This document shows, piece after piece, positions 1 through 8,569 of a stretch of DNA of 42,314 bases. Position 1 is the stretch's first letter, and every line of letters begins with the position of its first letter. The stretch comes from a bacterium. Its GTDB lineage: Bacteria > Cyanobacteriota > Vampirovibrionia > Gastranaerophilales > Gastranaerophilaceae. Under the pieces are notes generated by a model, which was not told where the DNA came from, searched no databases, and was given only the letters and a program-made list of their open reading frames with translations. The stretch covers positions 1 through 42,314 of the forward strand of contig JAGCBH010000059.1 of NCBI GenBank assembly GCA_017652265.1. The letters are read 5' to 3'. Position numbers and translations under genes: made by a program.

Positions 1-137
1 GTATCCGTGACATGCATGTCGGAACATGTTTTCAAAAACTTTAATTTTTAATTACTTTTTCGTTACATTCCGTTACAAAATCAACTCTTAAGTATTGATA
101 TTGTTGAAAACTAAGTAATGAAAGATATATAACAAGC

Positions 138-163
138 AAAAAAAAGAACCGATAAAACGGTTC
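138..163 (-). terminator. Rho-independent terminator
   Basis: GAACCG/CGGTTC stem (146-151 with 158-163) followed on the minus strand by eight T (A-run at 138-145). It lies just past the stop of the minus-strand gene at 195-713 and should end that transcript. The remaining bases 1-137 are AT-rich and I see no gene there. Confidence 0.8.
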
Positions 164-194
164 GTTAACTCGATATTTTATTTAATGTTTATAA

Positions 195-713
195 TTAATC
201 TTTTAAACTTTTGGCATAACAAATGTAGTTATACATGCCTGCACAAAGAATTGATACTATCGCGCCACCGATTAAAAACGGCATTGTTGCACGGGAACGT
301 CTCATTGTTTTGATATGGTTATTCAACATTTTTCTTGCTGATGAACTGCTTTCAAGGTCTGCAAGCCAAATCAATTCTTTAAATTCTTTTATTGCATCGG
401 CGTTATCACCAAGACTTTCTACAGCTTTTCTGTAGTTTTTATGTACATTACCGCTTTCAGCCAAATGAACGAAAGTATCCTGAGCAAGTGAACGTGCAGG
501 TTTTTCTTTCAATTTATTGCCCAGCGTTTGATAATAAGTTGAATATGAATATTCAACAAGATTTCTGATTTGTTTATGGGTAACGGGATGTCGACCTGCA
601 GGCACAATATCATGAACCGCATTACCGCCTAATACGCCAACAACCAGCGCTCCGCCCACTGTGCAACGGCGCTGTCTTGGAGTTTCAATATTTTGGATAC
701 TTTGAACCGGCAT
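195..713 (-). CDS. Hypothetical protein with two membrane helices
   Basis: A 172-residue protein I do not recognise. It has a hydrophobic segment near the N-terminus (about residues 18-30, glycine-rich, after an RQRR basic patch) and another near the C-terminus (about residues 142-166), separated by a roughly 110-residue, mostly helical, charged middle. This suggests a small membrane-anchored hairpin protein with a soluble loop. The ATG at 713 is preceded by GAGGTAAA, a good ribosome site. It has its own terminator and about 160 bp of upstream DNA, so it is probably monocistronic. It lacks the N-terminal NF-type motif seen in several other proteins here. Confidence 0.6.
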   Translation of the reverse strand: MPVQSIQNIETPRQRRCTVGGALVVGVLGGNAVHDIVPAGRHPVTHKQIRNLVEYSYSTYYQTLGNKLKEKPARSLAQDTFVHLAESGNVHKNYRKAVESLGDNADAIKEFKELIWLADLESSSSARKMLNNHIKTMRRSRATMPFLIGGAIVSILCAGMYNYICYAKSLKD

Positions 714-873
714 AATTTTACCTCTCGGTTTTCGCGTAAACCATCAAACCTTTTCAGGTTTGTCGCTATTTATTTTAAGAAACCTGCACTTAAATATTCT
801 AAAGATGAACATTCAGCCCATACTTCAAAACTGAGTAATCAGATTTCTTGTTTGTGCCAAGTATATTATCACA

Positions 874-1902
874 CTATTTCTTTTTTGTCAACAGAATAAA
901 TATATTGAACAGAACCATTATCGCAACGATTACCGTAATTGAGATAACAAAATACTTTTCCGTTCTGTTCCCAAGTATTAATGCGGCAACCGAACTAAAC
1001 ACAATTGCAACGGAAGCAAGGATTCCGACAGTTGATTTTTGCGAAAATCCTGCGTGAAGAAGTTTATGATGAATATGTTCGTCATCGGCAACAAAAGGCG
1101 ACTGGCATTTGGCAATTCTTCTCAGACTTGAAAAAGTTATATCAATTATCGGAACCGCCAAAACCAAAGGTGCTATAACAAAAATAGTCAATGTGGCGGT
1201 TTTCATAACTCCGGTAACGGATATTGCAGCAAGTAAAAATCCCGAAAACAAAGCGCCGGAATCCCCCATAAATATTCTTGCGGGGTTGTAATTATAACAA
1301 AGAAATGCAAGCATAGCACCGACAAGTACAAACCCTATAAGACCTATAACCGTATTTGCAGGCGGAACCGTTATTGCAATAACGGATAAGGTTATCGCAC
1401 CTATTGCCGTAATTGTTCCCGCTAATCCGTCAACACCGTCAATAAAGTTCAGGGCATTGCTTATGCCGACTATCCAAAGGATGGTAACAATATACGAAAA
1501 CGCGCCTATATCACCGATAAACGGCAGAGTATCTATACTTATTCCCAAAAGATACGCAACTGTCGCAATAGAAATCTGCAGAAACAATTTTGTTTTTGCA
1601 TTCAGATTATAAATATCATCAACAAATCCAAGTAAAAACATCAGGGAGCTGCCCAAAAGGACTCCTGAAAGCAATTTTCCGTGAGGATAATAACTCAAAA
1701 TTACCAAACTCAAAAATGTCAGCATCACGCTCAGAAATATCGCGACACCGCCTATTCTTGATATAGGTTTTGTGTGGATTTTTCTTTCATTCGGAACATC
1801 AACCAATCCCTCTTTTTTAGAAAAATCTATAACCAAAGGAACCAAAAACATTCCGAAAATATACGCTATAACCGCCCCTAATATATGAGATGTCATGTTC
1901 AT
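874..1902 (-). CDS. wecA: WecA/TagO/MraY-family undecaprenyl-phosphate sugar-1-phosphate transferase
   Basis: A polytopic membrane enzyme of 342 residues. It should transfer a sugar-1-phosphate (typically GlcNAc-1-P) from a UDP-sugar to undecaprenyl phosphate, the first step of O-antigen, common-antigen or other cell-surface glycan assembly. The family motifs are present in order: the early VPNERKIHTKPISRIGG stretch, DDIYNLNAKTKL, NALNFIDGVDGLAG, NPARIFMGDSGALFSG, and the late HIHH histidines. The Asp pairs and HIHH are the expected Mg/substrate residues. About ten hydrophobic segments are visible. MraY itself is less likely because HIHH and the WecA-type N-terminus fit the WecA/TagO branch; the exact sugar is unknown. 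A TATAAT at 1910-1915 (minus) lies only 7 nt before the ATG, so the mRNA may be leaderless. It lies downstream of the radical SAM operon with a 39-bp gap. Confidence 0.88.
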   Translation of the reverse strand: MNMTSHILGAVIAYIFGMFLVPLVIDFSKKEGLVDVPNERKIHTKPISRIGGVAIFLSVMLTFLSLVILSYYPHGKLLSGVLLGSSLMFLLGFVDDIYNLNAKTKLFLQISIATVAYLLGISIDTLPFIGDIGAFSYIVTILWIVGISNALNFIDGVDGLAGTITAIGAITLSVIAITVPPANTVIGLIGFVLVGAMLAFLCYNYNPARIFMGDSGALFSGFLLAAISVTGVMKTATLTIFVIAPLVLAVPIIDITFSSLRRIAKCQSPFVADDEHIHHKLLHAGFSQKSTVGILASVAIVFSSVAALILGNRTEKYFVISITVIVAIMVLFNIFILLTKKK

Positions 1903-1941
1903 AACTGTTATTATATCACGATAAAAAATAGTTATGAAGTT

Positions 1942-3516
1942 TTAATGACACGCTATGCAATTCGGTATTGCAGGGACATTTACATTTTCTGATTTAACAT
2001 AAGCATCAACCTTGCAGCCGCCGTTACACCAAGTATTAAATTTACACTTCCCACACTTAGACTTTTCTCTGTTACGAGGTTGGAAAAGTATGTTATCCCA
2101 TCTTTTTTCCCATATTTCTGCAAATGAATTTTCTTTATAACTTCCAAGAGGAGCTATATCGTAGAACAATGCATTTGAACAAAGATATATTTTGCCATCG
2201 GATTGTATGGAAATTTTATCGTGACAATGGCAATTCGATTTCAGTAATGCGTCTTTGTATTGTTCTTTTATAAGTTCCTGATAATGAGGTTCATTAAGTA
2301 TTTTTACTACTTCCGGTATATTTAACAATTCATTAGTTTTCCAAAAAGGCGGCAAGTCCGAATTATCAAATGACTCATTTTTAGATAAATCATAATAAAT
2401 TTTAAATAATTCTCTTGGTTCAACATTAAGTTTAACATGACTATCGTTATAATTATTCATTGTACCAAGAAGAAACTTATTTGCTCCAAGTAATTTAGTC
2501 AACTTATAAATATCAAATACTTCATCTTTATTGATATTATTCATTGTGCAACTGTTAATTACAAATACACCTTTATCGGTTAATTTTTTGACATTTTCGC
2601 AGATTGTATTGAATTTATCGGAACGTCGAATTTTTCTAAAGGTTTCATCAGTTGCGGCATCAAGACTTATTAGAACTTCATCTGTATACTGATTAAATAA
2701 TTCTGCAATTTCATCAATAATTTCATCCGTTAATAATGAACCGTTCGTAAATACATGCACCGCAACGTTGTTCTCTTTAAATCTTCTTATAATATCCATA
2801 GTATCAGGCCTTAAGAAAACCTCTCCACCTGACAGGTTCACAGCAACTATTCCTGCTTCAACTAATTCATCAACAAGATTTAACGCCTGTTCCGTTGTTA
2901 AATCATTTTTCGAAGAATATTCCGTTTCATTATATAGACAGTGTGCACATCTAAAATTACACGCTTGGGTAAGATTCCAATAGGCAACTAAAGGCGCTGA
3001 AAACAAGTAGTTATCATCACCAGAATATTGCTTTATGTAATTATACATCGCCCTATGGTAACGATTAAATCCGTCTTTTTTAGCTGTTTCAGGCGGATTA
3101 AATATAGAATCCAGATAATAACGTATGTATTTATCGTAATCTTCATCAGATATATTTTCGTTAGTACTTAAATCACAAGACGTTTTGTTTAATGCTATAG
3201 GTTGTTGAGTTTTCTTTTGCGCATATAATGTTTTTTCGCCTGTGTATTCCAATATATATCCTTCTTTTAAAAGAAATTTAAAAGTTTCACCGAAATGTTC
3301 CCGTAAATCTTCAATTGACACATCAGGACTGTCTTCATGCAACATATTAACGATATCTTCACAACTTACGGTACCGTCTAACGCAGCTACAACCGAACCT
3401 GTTACTTCATCTGTTTCCCAAAAATTATCATCTTTTACATTGTAGAAAAAATATGTATCCAGTTTGGATTCATAACGTATCAATGTATATGGTGCAATTT
3501 TAAGTTTTTTATTCAT
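1942..3516 (-). CDS. Radical SAM/SPASM peptide maturase with N-terminal PqqD-like RRE (copy B)
   Basis: 524 residues. Residues ~1-95 resemble a PqqD-like RiPP recognition element (a small winged-helix fold that binds a leader peptide), followed by a charged linker. The radical SAM core then begins with C186-x3-C190-x2-C193, which binds the catalytic 4Fe-4S cluster and S-adenosylmethionine, and has the usual SGGE motif. The C-terminus is a SPASM domain with many cysteines (SDGKIYLC, EIWEKRW, CGKCKFNTWCNGGC and a final CIACH) for auxiliary clusters. Such enzymes make C-C, C-S or C-O crosslinks or other radical changes on ribosomal peptides. It lies 37 bp after its paralogue at 3554-5128, with a matching leader (GGAG, then AAAAACTAATG). 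It is likely co-transcribed from the promoter ahead of the 61-residue peptide gene. The exact chemistry cannot be read from sequence. Confidence 0.9.
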   Translation of the reverse strand: MNKKLKIAPYTLIRYESKLDTYFFYNVKDDNFWETDEVTGSVVAALDGTVSCEDIVNMLHEDSPDVSIEDLREHFGETFKFLLKEGYILEYTGEKTLYAQKKTQQPIALNKTSCDLSTNENISDEDYDKYIRYYLDSIFNPPETAKKDGFNRYHRAMYNYIKQYSGDDNYLFSAPLVAYWNLTQACNFRCAHCLYNETEYSSKNDLTTEQALNLVDELVEAGIVAVNLSGGEVFLRPDTMDIIRRFKENNVAVHVFTNGSLLTDEIIDEIAELFNQYTDEVLISLDAATDETFRKIRRSDKFNTICENVKKLTDKGVFVINSCTMNNINKDEVFDIYKLTKLLGANKFLLGTMNNYNDSHVKLNVEPRELFKIYYDLSKNESFDNSDLPPFWKTNELLNIPEVVKILNEPHYQELIKEQYKDALLKSNCHCHDKISIQSDGKIYLCSNALFYDIAPLGSYKENSFAEIWEKRWDNILFQPRNREKSKCGKCKFNTWCNGGCKVDAYVKSENVNVPAIPNCIACH

Positions 3517-3553
3517 TAGTTTTTCGCTCCGTTATTTTATGTAACAAGTTCGA

Positions 3554-5128
3554 TTAATGACACGCTAAGCAATTCGGTATTGCAGGTTCGTTTACATTTT
3601 TGGATTTAATATATGCACTTACTTTGCAACCGCCAATACACCACTTGTTGAATTTGCAGTTTCCGCACTCAGATTTTTCTCTGTTACGAGGTTGGAAAAG
3701 CGGGTTATCCCATCTTTTTTCCCAGATTTCTGCAAATGAGTTATCTTTATAATTGCCAAGAATTCCTATATTATAAAACAATGTATCCGTGCAAAGACTG
3801 ATTCGCCCGTCAGAGCCTACCGATACTAAATTGTGAGATTGGCAATCACATTTCAGTAACGGTTTCGTACATTCTTCATTCAGAAGTTTCTGATAATGTG
3901 GCTCATTAAGTATTTTCAACACTTCAGGTATATTTAACAACTGATGAGGCTTCCAAAAAATCGGCAGACATGAGTTATCAAAATCTTCATTTTCCGAAAG
4001 GTCATAGTACATTTTAAATAATTCTCTGGTTTCGATATTAAGCTTAACATGACTGCCGTTAAAATTTTCCATAGGGCTGATAGCAAAACTTTTAGCCCCT
4101 AACGATTTAGACAATTTATAAATATCAAAGATTTCATCTTTATTAATACCGTTTGCAGTGCAACCGTTAATTACAACTACGCCTTTATCTGTTAATTTTT
4201 TGATATTTTGGTTAATAAAATCAAATTTATCCGAACGGCGGATTTTTCTGAATGTTTCATCAGTTGCAGCATCAAAACTGATTTTTACTTCATCCGTAAA
4301 GGGATTAAATAATTCTGCCAGCTCATCTATAATTTCATCAGTTAACAGTGAACCGTTAGTAAATATATGCACTGCGACATTATTCTCTTTAAATTTTCTT
4401 ATGATATCCATTGTGTCAGGCCTTAAGAAAGCTTCACCGCCTGAAAGAGCGACAGATACAACTCCCGCCTCTATTAATTCATCAGCAAGATTAAGTGCTT
4501 GTTCCGTTGTTAAATCTCCTTTTGAAGAATATTCTTTTTCATTATATAGACAGTGGATACACCTGAAATTACAAGCGTTTGTCAAATTCCATGCAACAGC
4601 TAAAGGTGCCGAAAACAAATAATTTTCATCACCGGAATATTCAACTATATGCTGCTTCATTTGTCTGTGGTCGTGATTAAATTCAAATTTTTTGTTCATT
4701 TTTGACGGATCAAGGATGGAATCCAAAAAATAGCGTATGTATTTATCGTAATCTTCATCCGAGATATCTTTATGATTATCTGCTGCAACAGATTTTTTAT
4801 CCAAATCAAAAGTAATTTTTTCGGGTTTATAATCATAAGACGGTTTTTTGCCGGTATATTCCAATATATATCCCTCTTTTAGGAGAAAATCAAAAGTTTT
4901 ACCAAAATGTTCCTGTAAATCTTCAATCGATATGTCAGGACTGCTTTCATGTAACATACTAACAATATCTTCACAACTATTAGTACCATCTAATATGGAT
5001 ACGATTGAACCTGTTACTTCATCTGTTTCCCAAAAGTTGTCATCTTTTGTATTGTAGAAAAAATAAGTGTCCAATTTAGATTCATAGTGCATCAATGTAT
5101 ATGGGGCAATTATAAGTTTTTTATTCAT
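3554..5128 (-). CDS. Radical SAM/SPASM peptide maturase with N-terminal PqqD-like RRE (copy A)
   Basis: Exactly the same length (524 residues) and domain order as the next gene: PqqD-like RRE (~1-95), variable linker (~96-150), radical SAM core with C186-x3-C190-x2-C193, then SPASM with CGNCKFNKWCIGGC and a final CLACH. The linker and the central substrate region differ most between copies, while the RRE, the cluster motifs and even the stop-codon surroundings are alike. This indicates tandem duplication followed by divergence. It is the first enzyme after the 61-residue peptide gene, 88 bp away, with a strong hairpin in between. The ATG at 5128 has GGAG 14 nt upstream. The two enzymes may modify different residues of one peptide or act as a heteromer. 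No protease or exporter gene is adjacent. Confidence 0.9.
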   Translation of the reverse strand: MNKKLIIAPYTLMHYESKLDTYFFYNTKDDNFWETDEVTGSIVSILDGTNSCEDIVSMLHESSPDISIEDLQEHFGKTFDFLLKEGYILEYTGKKPSYDYKPEKITFDLDKKSVAADNHKDISDEDYDKYIRYFLDSILDPSKMNKKFEFNHDHRQMKQHIVEYSGDENYLFSAPLAVAWNLTNACNFRCIHCLYNEKEYSSKGDLTTEQALNLADELIEAGVVSVALSGGEAFLRPDTMDIIRKFKENNVAVHIFTNGSLLTDEIIDELAELFNPFTDEVKISFDAATDETFRKIRRSDKFDFINQNIKKLTDKGVVVINGCTANGINKDEIFDIYKLSKSLGAKSFAISPMENFNGSHVKLNIETRELFKMYYDLSENEDFDNSCLPIFWKPHQLLNIPEVLKILNEPHYQKLLNEECTKPLLKCDCQSHNLVSVGSDGRISLCTDTLFYNIGILGNYKDNSFAEIWEKRWDNPLFQPRNREKSECGNCKFNKWCIGGCKVSAYIKSKNVNEPAIPNCLACH

Positions 5129-5171
5129 TAGTTTTTCACTCCGTTTGATTTTTACATTTCAGTTAAAAGTT

Positions 5172-5194
5172 GGGTTCGGCAAATTGCCGAACCC
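5172..5194 (-). terminator. Hairpin between peptide gene and radical SAM genes (attenuator-like)
   Basis: A perfect inverted repeat, GGGTTCGGCAA / TTGCCGAACCC, in the 88-bp gap after the 61-residue peptide stop, followed on the minus strand by AACTTTTAAC. The T-run is weak, so it probably terminates only part of the transcripts or protects the 3' end of the short mRNA. This would give much more peptide than enzyme, as is usual in RiPP operons. Confidence 0.65.
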
Positions 5195-5216
5195 GTTAAA
5201 ATTTACCAATTTTTAA

Positions 5217-5402
5217 TTAGCATTGACGATATCTAGCTTCCCAAGTAATTATTCTGCGAGTACCTTGCGAATTTGGAGTCGTTGCATGTTTTGCTTTAGC
5301 TCTCATATTACCCAACAAATCACCTGTTACTCTTTTTGCTTTTTGGCCTATTCCTGATGCAACTTTTCCACGAGCACCAAAACTAATTTTGTTGACTTCC
5401 AT
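5217..5402 (-). CDS. Candidate RiPP precursor peptide (61 aa)
   Basis: A 61-residue, strongly basic peptide starting MEVNKISFGARGK and ending TWEARYRQC. It sits directly upstream of two RRE-bearing radical SAM/SPASM enzymes, on the same strand. The ribosome site is very strong (GGAAAGGA, 8-10 nt before ATG), stronger than those of the enzymes, and a hairpin follows the gene. The C-terminal segment holds W54, Y58 and the terminal C61, plausible radical SAM targets. The N-terminal two-thirds would then be a leader. It also carries the ISFGA form of the N-terminal motif shared by other proteins in this window, so it could instead be a small member of that group. Role inferred from context; no known precursor family is recognised. 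Confidence 0.62.
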   Translation of the reverse strand: MEVNKISFGARGKVASGIGQKAKRVTGDLLGNMRAKAKHATTPNSQGTRRIITWEARYRQC

Positions 5403-5606
5403 TGATACACATCCTTTCCTAATTAACTAAAAATTGTACTACTCATGTTTTTCAACGAAACATTAATAACACATCAAGATTTTTTTTTTGCTACCTGCGT
5501 TGACATATCTTTAAAACAAAATAGACTTTTATTATTGCCGATACCGGATTTACGACTTATGTAACATTTTATTAACAGGCTTAATATTTCGTAAAAAATT
5601 TATTAT

Positions 5607-6221
5607 CTATCCGTGGAAATCCGTTCCGCCTGTTTTGATAAGATTATGTTTGTCGGCAAACTTTATAACCGCTTTTTTAGAATGGAATTTTACAATTCCT
5701 CGCATATTGTTGTAGGGATAATAACATTCAACTCCATCCAACCCGATATTTTTCAGGTTTTTGAATAATCTGTCCAAACTCAATGCCCAATAGCAGGCAG
5801 GGTGCGCTAAAACAGCAATTCCGCCCGATTTATGAATCCCTTCAATAAGTTTTTTTATATTCCTTTTATTGAAAAGACGTGATAAAACATTCGCTTTATC
5901 CGCGTTATTATCTAAAAACGGCTTTATATGTTCAGAATTAACATCAATACCATAAGCAAGAAGATGGCAAAAAACATATCCGAACCAAACATCAAACTCC
6001 ACTCCGGTTATAAGGTTATCGGGAAGATTTTCATTTTTCAAATATCCTGAAACTACATTATGATCAGTTATTGCAAAATATTTTAATCCGCTGAAATTTT
6101 TCACAACTTCACAAAATTCACTTTTACCGTCAGAACAGGATGTATGGATATGCAGATTAACTCTGCCTGTTTCATAATCTTCCTTTGTAAACTCTGATAT
6201 TAATTTTTTGTAATCCTGCAT
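5607..6221 (-). CDS. PHP-domain metal-dependent phosphoesterase
   Basis: 204 residues with the full PHP set of metal ligands in order: HIHTSCSDG (HxH...SDG), ITDHN (TDH), GVEFD, LAHP and the C-terminal GGTDFHG (GxDxHG). Family members cleave phosphate esters such as histidinol phosphate, pAp-type nucleotides or polymerase-linked substrates with two or three metals. This one ends right after DFHG, so it is shorter than YciV/RNase AM-type enzymes (~280-290 aa); it looks like a minimal PHP domain rather than a broken gene because all ligands are kept. The ATG at 6221 has AGGA ten bases upstream. It is divergent from the membrane gene at 6280. The substrate cannot be told. Confidence 0.8.
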   Translation of the reverse strand: MQDYKKLISEFTKEDYETGRVNLHIHTSCSDGKSEFCEVVKNFSGLKYFAITDHNVVSGYLKNENLPDNLITGVEFDVWFGYVFCHLLAYGIDVNSEHIKPFLDNNADKANVLSRLFNKRNIKKLIEGIHKSGGIAVLAHPACYWALSLDRLFKNLKNIGLDGVECYYPYNNMRGIVKFHSKKAVIKFADKHNLIKTGGTDFHG

Positions 6222-6279
6222 TTTAATTTTTCCTGTTTTGTAATATCATTATATAATAAAAGCGAAATCGGAGAGTATA

Positions 6280-7260
6280 ATGAGCGGAAAAAATTCTGTA
6301 TGGGGTATTATCGGCAAAGGTTTTCAGATTTATCTGAGGTACATACACAAATTTCTAATGTATATGACTTTTCCTGTAATAGGACAGCTTTTGGGATTAG
6401 TTCTTATATTCGTTCCTGTCTATTACTTGCAAGGAGCTATACCTGTATTAAGCGGTAAATATGAATTTTTCTCAGATCCGTCAAGAATTTTAGCTCTTGT
6501 TCTTATTGCCATTCTTCCTGGACTTATGTTAATGCTGAGCGCTTTTTGGAAGTATCTTGTTGCATATTCCGCACTGAACTCTATGACGCAAAGCGCATTA
6601 GTCAGCGGAAAAATATACGATTTCCCGGCTCATAACAGTATAGTAACTAAAAACATCTGGAATTTCTTTATAATTTGGCTTGTACTTTCAATGCTTTTTA
6701 TTCTTTCAATAAGCCCTTTGTTTCTGATATTATGCGGAATTTTGCTTATATTTTTCACGCCGGTATTTCAGATATTTACATTTGAACAGGATAAAAACGG
6801 GTTTGACTGTATAAAAAGAAGTTTTGAACTTGTTAAAAGAGATTTCGGCAAAGTTTTAGGAATCTTAACTATTTTAGGAATAATTTCATTTGCCTTAACC
6901 GAAATCGTAACAATATTCTCTTCAAAAGCCGTTGATACAAACAGATTTCTGGCAGGATATTCAAACCTTATACTAAACCTTGACTATTTAAAAAATCTGA
7001 ACAACGAATTTGCAAATTATGCTGAATACGGAATCCATTTTCAAATATCAACCGAAATGATATCCGGTTTAATATTCTCTGCGGCAGTAAGTTTTATTGT
7101 ATGGGGCTACACTCTTCCGTTAAGAAGTGTTTGTTGGACTTTATGGTACAAGAAAAATGCAAATTCGGGTTCTGAGAAAAAAGCTAAAAAATCTTCAAAA
7201 AAACAACTTGACCCCGAAATCATTCGCAGGGCAAATTTAGATAATGATGAGGAAGTTTAA
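6280..7260 (+). CDS. Polytopic membrane protein of unknown function
   Basis: 326 residues with about six hydrophobic segments (near residues 25-50, 70-95, 115-165 with two spans, 190-210 and 268-290) and a lysine-rich cytoplasmic tail with Ser/Lys runs. The layout resembles uncharacterised multi-span proteins of the glycerophosphodiester-phosphodiesterase membrane-domain/DUF975 type, but no diagnostic motif allows a firm name. The start at 6280 has CGGAGAG upstream. The stop overlaps the next start (TAATG), so it is translationally coupled to the zinc-ribbon protein and probably forms an operon with rph and the following secreted protein. Confidence 0.7.
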   Translation: MSGKNSVWGIIGKGFQIYLRYIHKFLMYMTFPVIGQLLGLVLIFVPVYYLQGAIPVLSGKYEFFSDPSRILALVLIAILPGLMLMLSAFWKYLVAYSALNSMTQSALVSGKIYDFPAHNSIVTKNIWNFFIIWLVLSMLFILSISPLFLILCGILLIFFTPVFQIFTFEQDKNGFDCIKRSFELVKRDFGKVLGILTILGIISFALTEIVTIFSSKAVDTNRFLAGYSNLILNLDYLKNLNNEFANYAEYGIHFQISTEMISGLIFSAAVSFIVWGYTLPLRSVCWTLWYKKNANSGSEKKAKKSSKKQLDPEIIRRANLDNDEEV

Positions 7261-7475
7261 TGTTTAAGTGCAAAAATTGCGGTACAAAGGATAAATTTGA
7301 ACTTATGTTTTCCCCCGATTATGAGGGAAGCAGAACCTTTACCGTAAGCCACAACGAACAAAATGAAATAGAAATAACGGTTGACGGATATAAATTTGTA
7401 CCCGATTTAGCCTTTATGAACGGTTTTGCAGTGTGCAAATATTGCGGCGCGATTTACAAATGGGATTATGAATAA
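7260..7475 (+). CDS. Small zinc-ribbon protein
   Basis: 71 residues with a CKNCG knuckle at the N-terminus and CKYCG near the C-terminus: four cysteines in two CxxC pairs flanking a beta-rich middle, typical of a zinc ribbon. Its ATG overlaps the stop of the upstream membrane protein (TAATG). rph starts 12 bp downstream. Function unknown; such proteins often bind nucleic acid or act as metal-binding adaptors. Confidence 0.72.
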   Translation: MFKCKNCGTKDKFELMFSPDYEGSRTFTVSHNEQNEIEITVDGYKFVPDLAFMNGFAVCKYCGAIYKWDYE

Positions 7476-7487
7476 AGAAGGGGAAAA

Positions 7488-8177
7488 ATGCGAAACAGAA
7501 AAAATGATGAATTAAGAAAAATAGTTTTTACACCGAACTTTACAAAAAACGCTTTGGGTTCTGTTCTGGCTGAATTCGGCGATACGAAAGTTATCGTGAC
7601 GGCATCCGTTGAAACAGGGAAACCGAAATGGATGGAAAAAGATGATCCTAGAGGCTGGCTGACCGCAGAATATTCGCTTTTACCGTCATCTACTAATGTT
7701 CGCTGTCAAAGAGAAAGAACAAAATTATCCGGCAGAACGCAGGAAATTCAACGCCTAATCGGAAGAAGCCTCAGAGCTTGTGTCGATTTGGGAAAAATGT
7801 CTGATTTAACAATAACTATTGACGCTGATGTAATTCAAGCTGATGGCGGAACACGCACCGCAAGTATTTGCGGTGGTTTTCTTGCTTTAAAAATTGCCGT
7901 TGAAAAATTATTGAAGGAAGGCAAATTAAAAGAAAACCCTATTATTGAACCTATCGGCGCAATTTCTGCGGGAATTGTTGACGGCGAAGTTAAATTAGAT
8001 CTTGAATATGAAGAAGATTGCCACGCTCAGGTTGATGCAAATATTGTCATGACTCAAAGTGGGAAAATTATTGAGTTTCAGACAACGGCAGAAGGGGCTC
8101 CTTACGATGAGAGTCAAATGTTTGAAATTCTGAACATTGCAAAGAAAGGAATAAATGAAATTGTCAAAATGTACTAA
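7488..8177 (+). CDS. rph: Ribonuclease PH
   Basis: 229 residues, close to the usual 235-245. RNase PH is a hexameric phosphorolytic 3'-5' exonuclease that trims the 3' ends of tRNA precursors. Clear family signatures: the N-terminal FTPNFTKNALGSVLAEFG, GWLTAEYSLLP, the RQ/SGRTQEIQRLIGRSLRA helix, TITIDADVIQADGGTRTASI (here split), and the C-terminal VDLGKMSDL and EFQTTAEGAPY stretches. The GRTQEIQRLIGRSLR phosphate-binding arginines are intact. GAAGGGG precedes the ATG. The 3' end overlaps the next gene by 23 bp. Confidence 0.95.
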   Translation: MRNRKNDELRKIVFTPNFTKNALGSVLAEFGDTKVIVTASVETGKPKWMEKDDPRGWLTAEYSLLPSSTNVRCQRERTKLSGRTQEIQRLIGRSLRACVDLGKMSDLTITIDADVIQADGGTRTASICGGFLALKIAVEKLLKEGKLKENPIIEPIGAISAGIVDGEVKLDLEYEEDCHAQVDANIVMTQSGKIIEFQTTAEGAPYDESQMFEILNIAKKGINEIVKMY

Positions 8178-8547
8178 AATAACGGCTATAATCCTATGCT
8201 GTGCAATTTTAACAGGTCTGTCATGCGATTACGCTTATGCAAAACACAAATCAAAAAACAAAAAAAATAAAACGGTTGTAACAATTACCGGCGAACCTGT
8301 TGAAATAGATGAGGAATTTAAAGGCGAATTCAAATATTTTGACCCGAAAGAAGAAAAAATTAAGCTGAAAGCAGAAAAGAAAGCGGCTAAATTAGAAAAA
8401 AAGCACAGAAAATTAGAAAAGAAGAAAAATAAACTTGAAATAAAAACTCAGGAAAGCCAAAACAAAATAGAAAAATATAAAAAATATACGGAAGACCTGA
8501 AAAATTCATTTTTACCGGCCAACACTTCAAACACTGATGAAGAGTAG
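8155..8547 (+). CDS. Secreted lysine-rich coiled-coil protein
   Basis: 130 residues. A basic N-terminus and a hydrophobic core (about residues 9-22) form a signal peptide; AYA-K near residue 30 is a likely signal peptidase I site. The cysteine in GLSC is a weaker lipobox candidate because -3 is Gly, not Leu. The mature part is very rich in Lys and Glu with heptad-like spacing from ~62 to ~112, so a long helix or coiled coil is expected, probably periplasmic. It overlaps rph by 23 bp in another frame, with GAAAGGA as ribosome site. Its composition resembles the separate secreted coiled-coil protein at 34685-35044, although the sequences are not clearly homologous. Confidence 0.62.
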   Translation: MKLSKCTKITAIILCCAILTGLSCDYAYAKHKSKNKKNKTVVTITGEPVEIDEEFKGEFKYFDPKEEKIKLKAEKKAAKLEKKHRKLEKKKNKLEIKTQESQNKIEKYKKYTEDLKNSFLPANTSNTDEE

Positions 8548-8569
8548 CTATACTTAAATTATTATTTTA

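Noticed and set aside
5607-6221. PHP gene as truncated pseudogene
   Set aside because: It is short, but every metal-ligand motif including the final DFHG is present and the start has a ribosome site.
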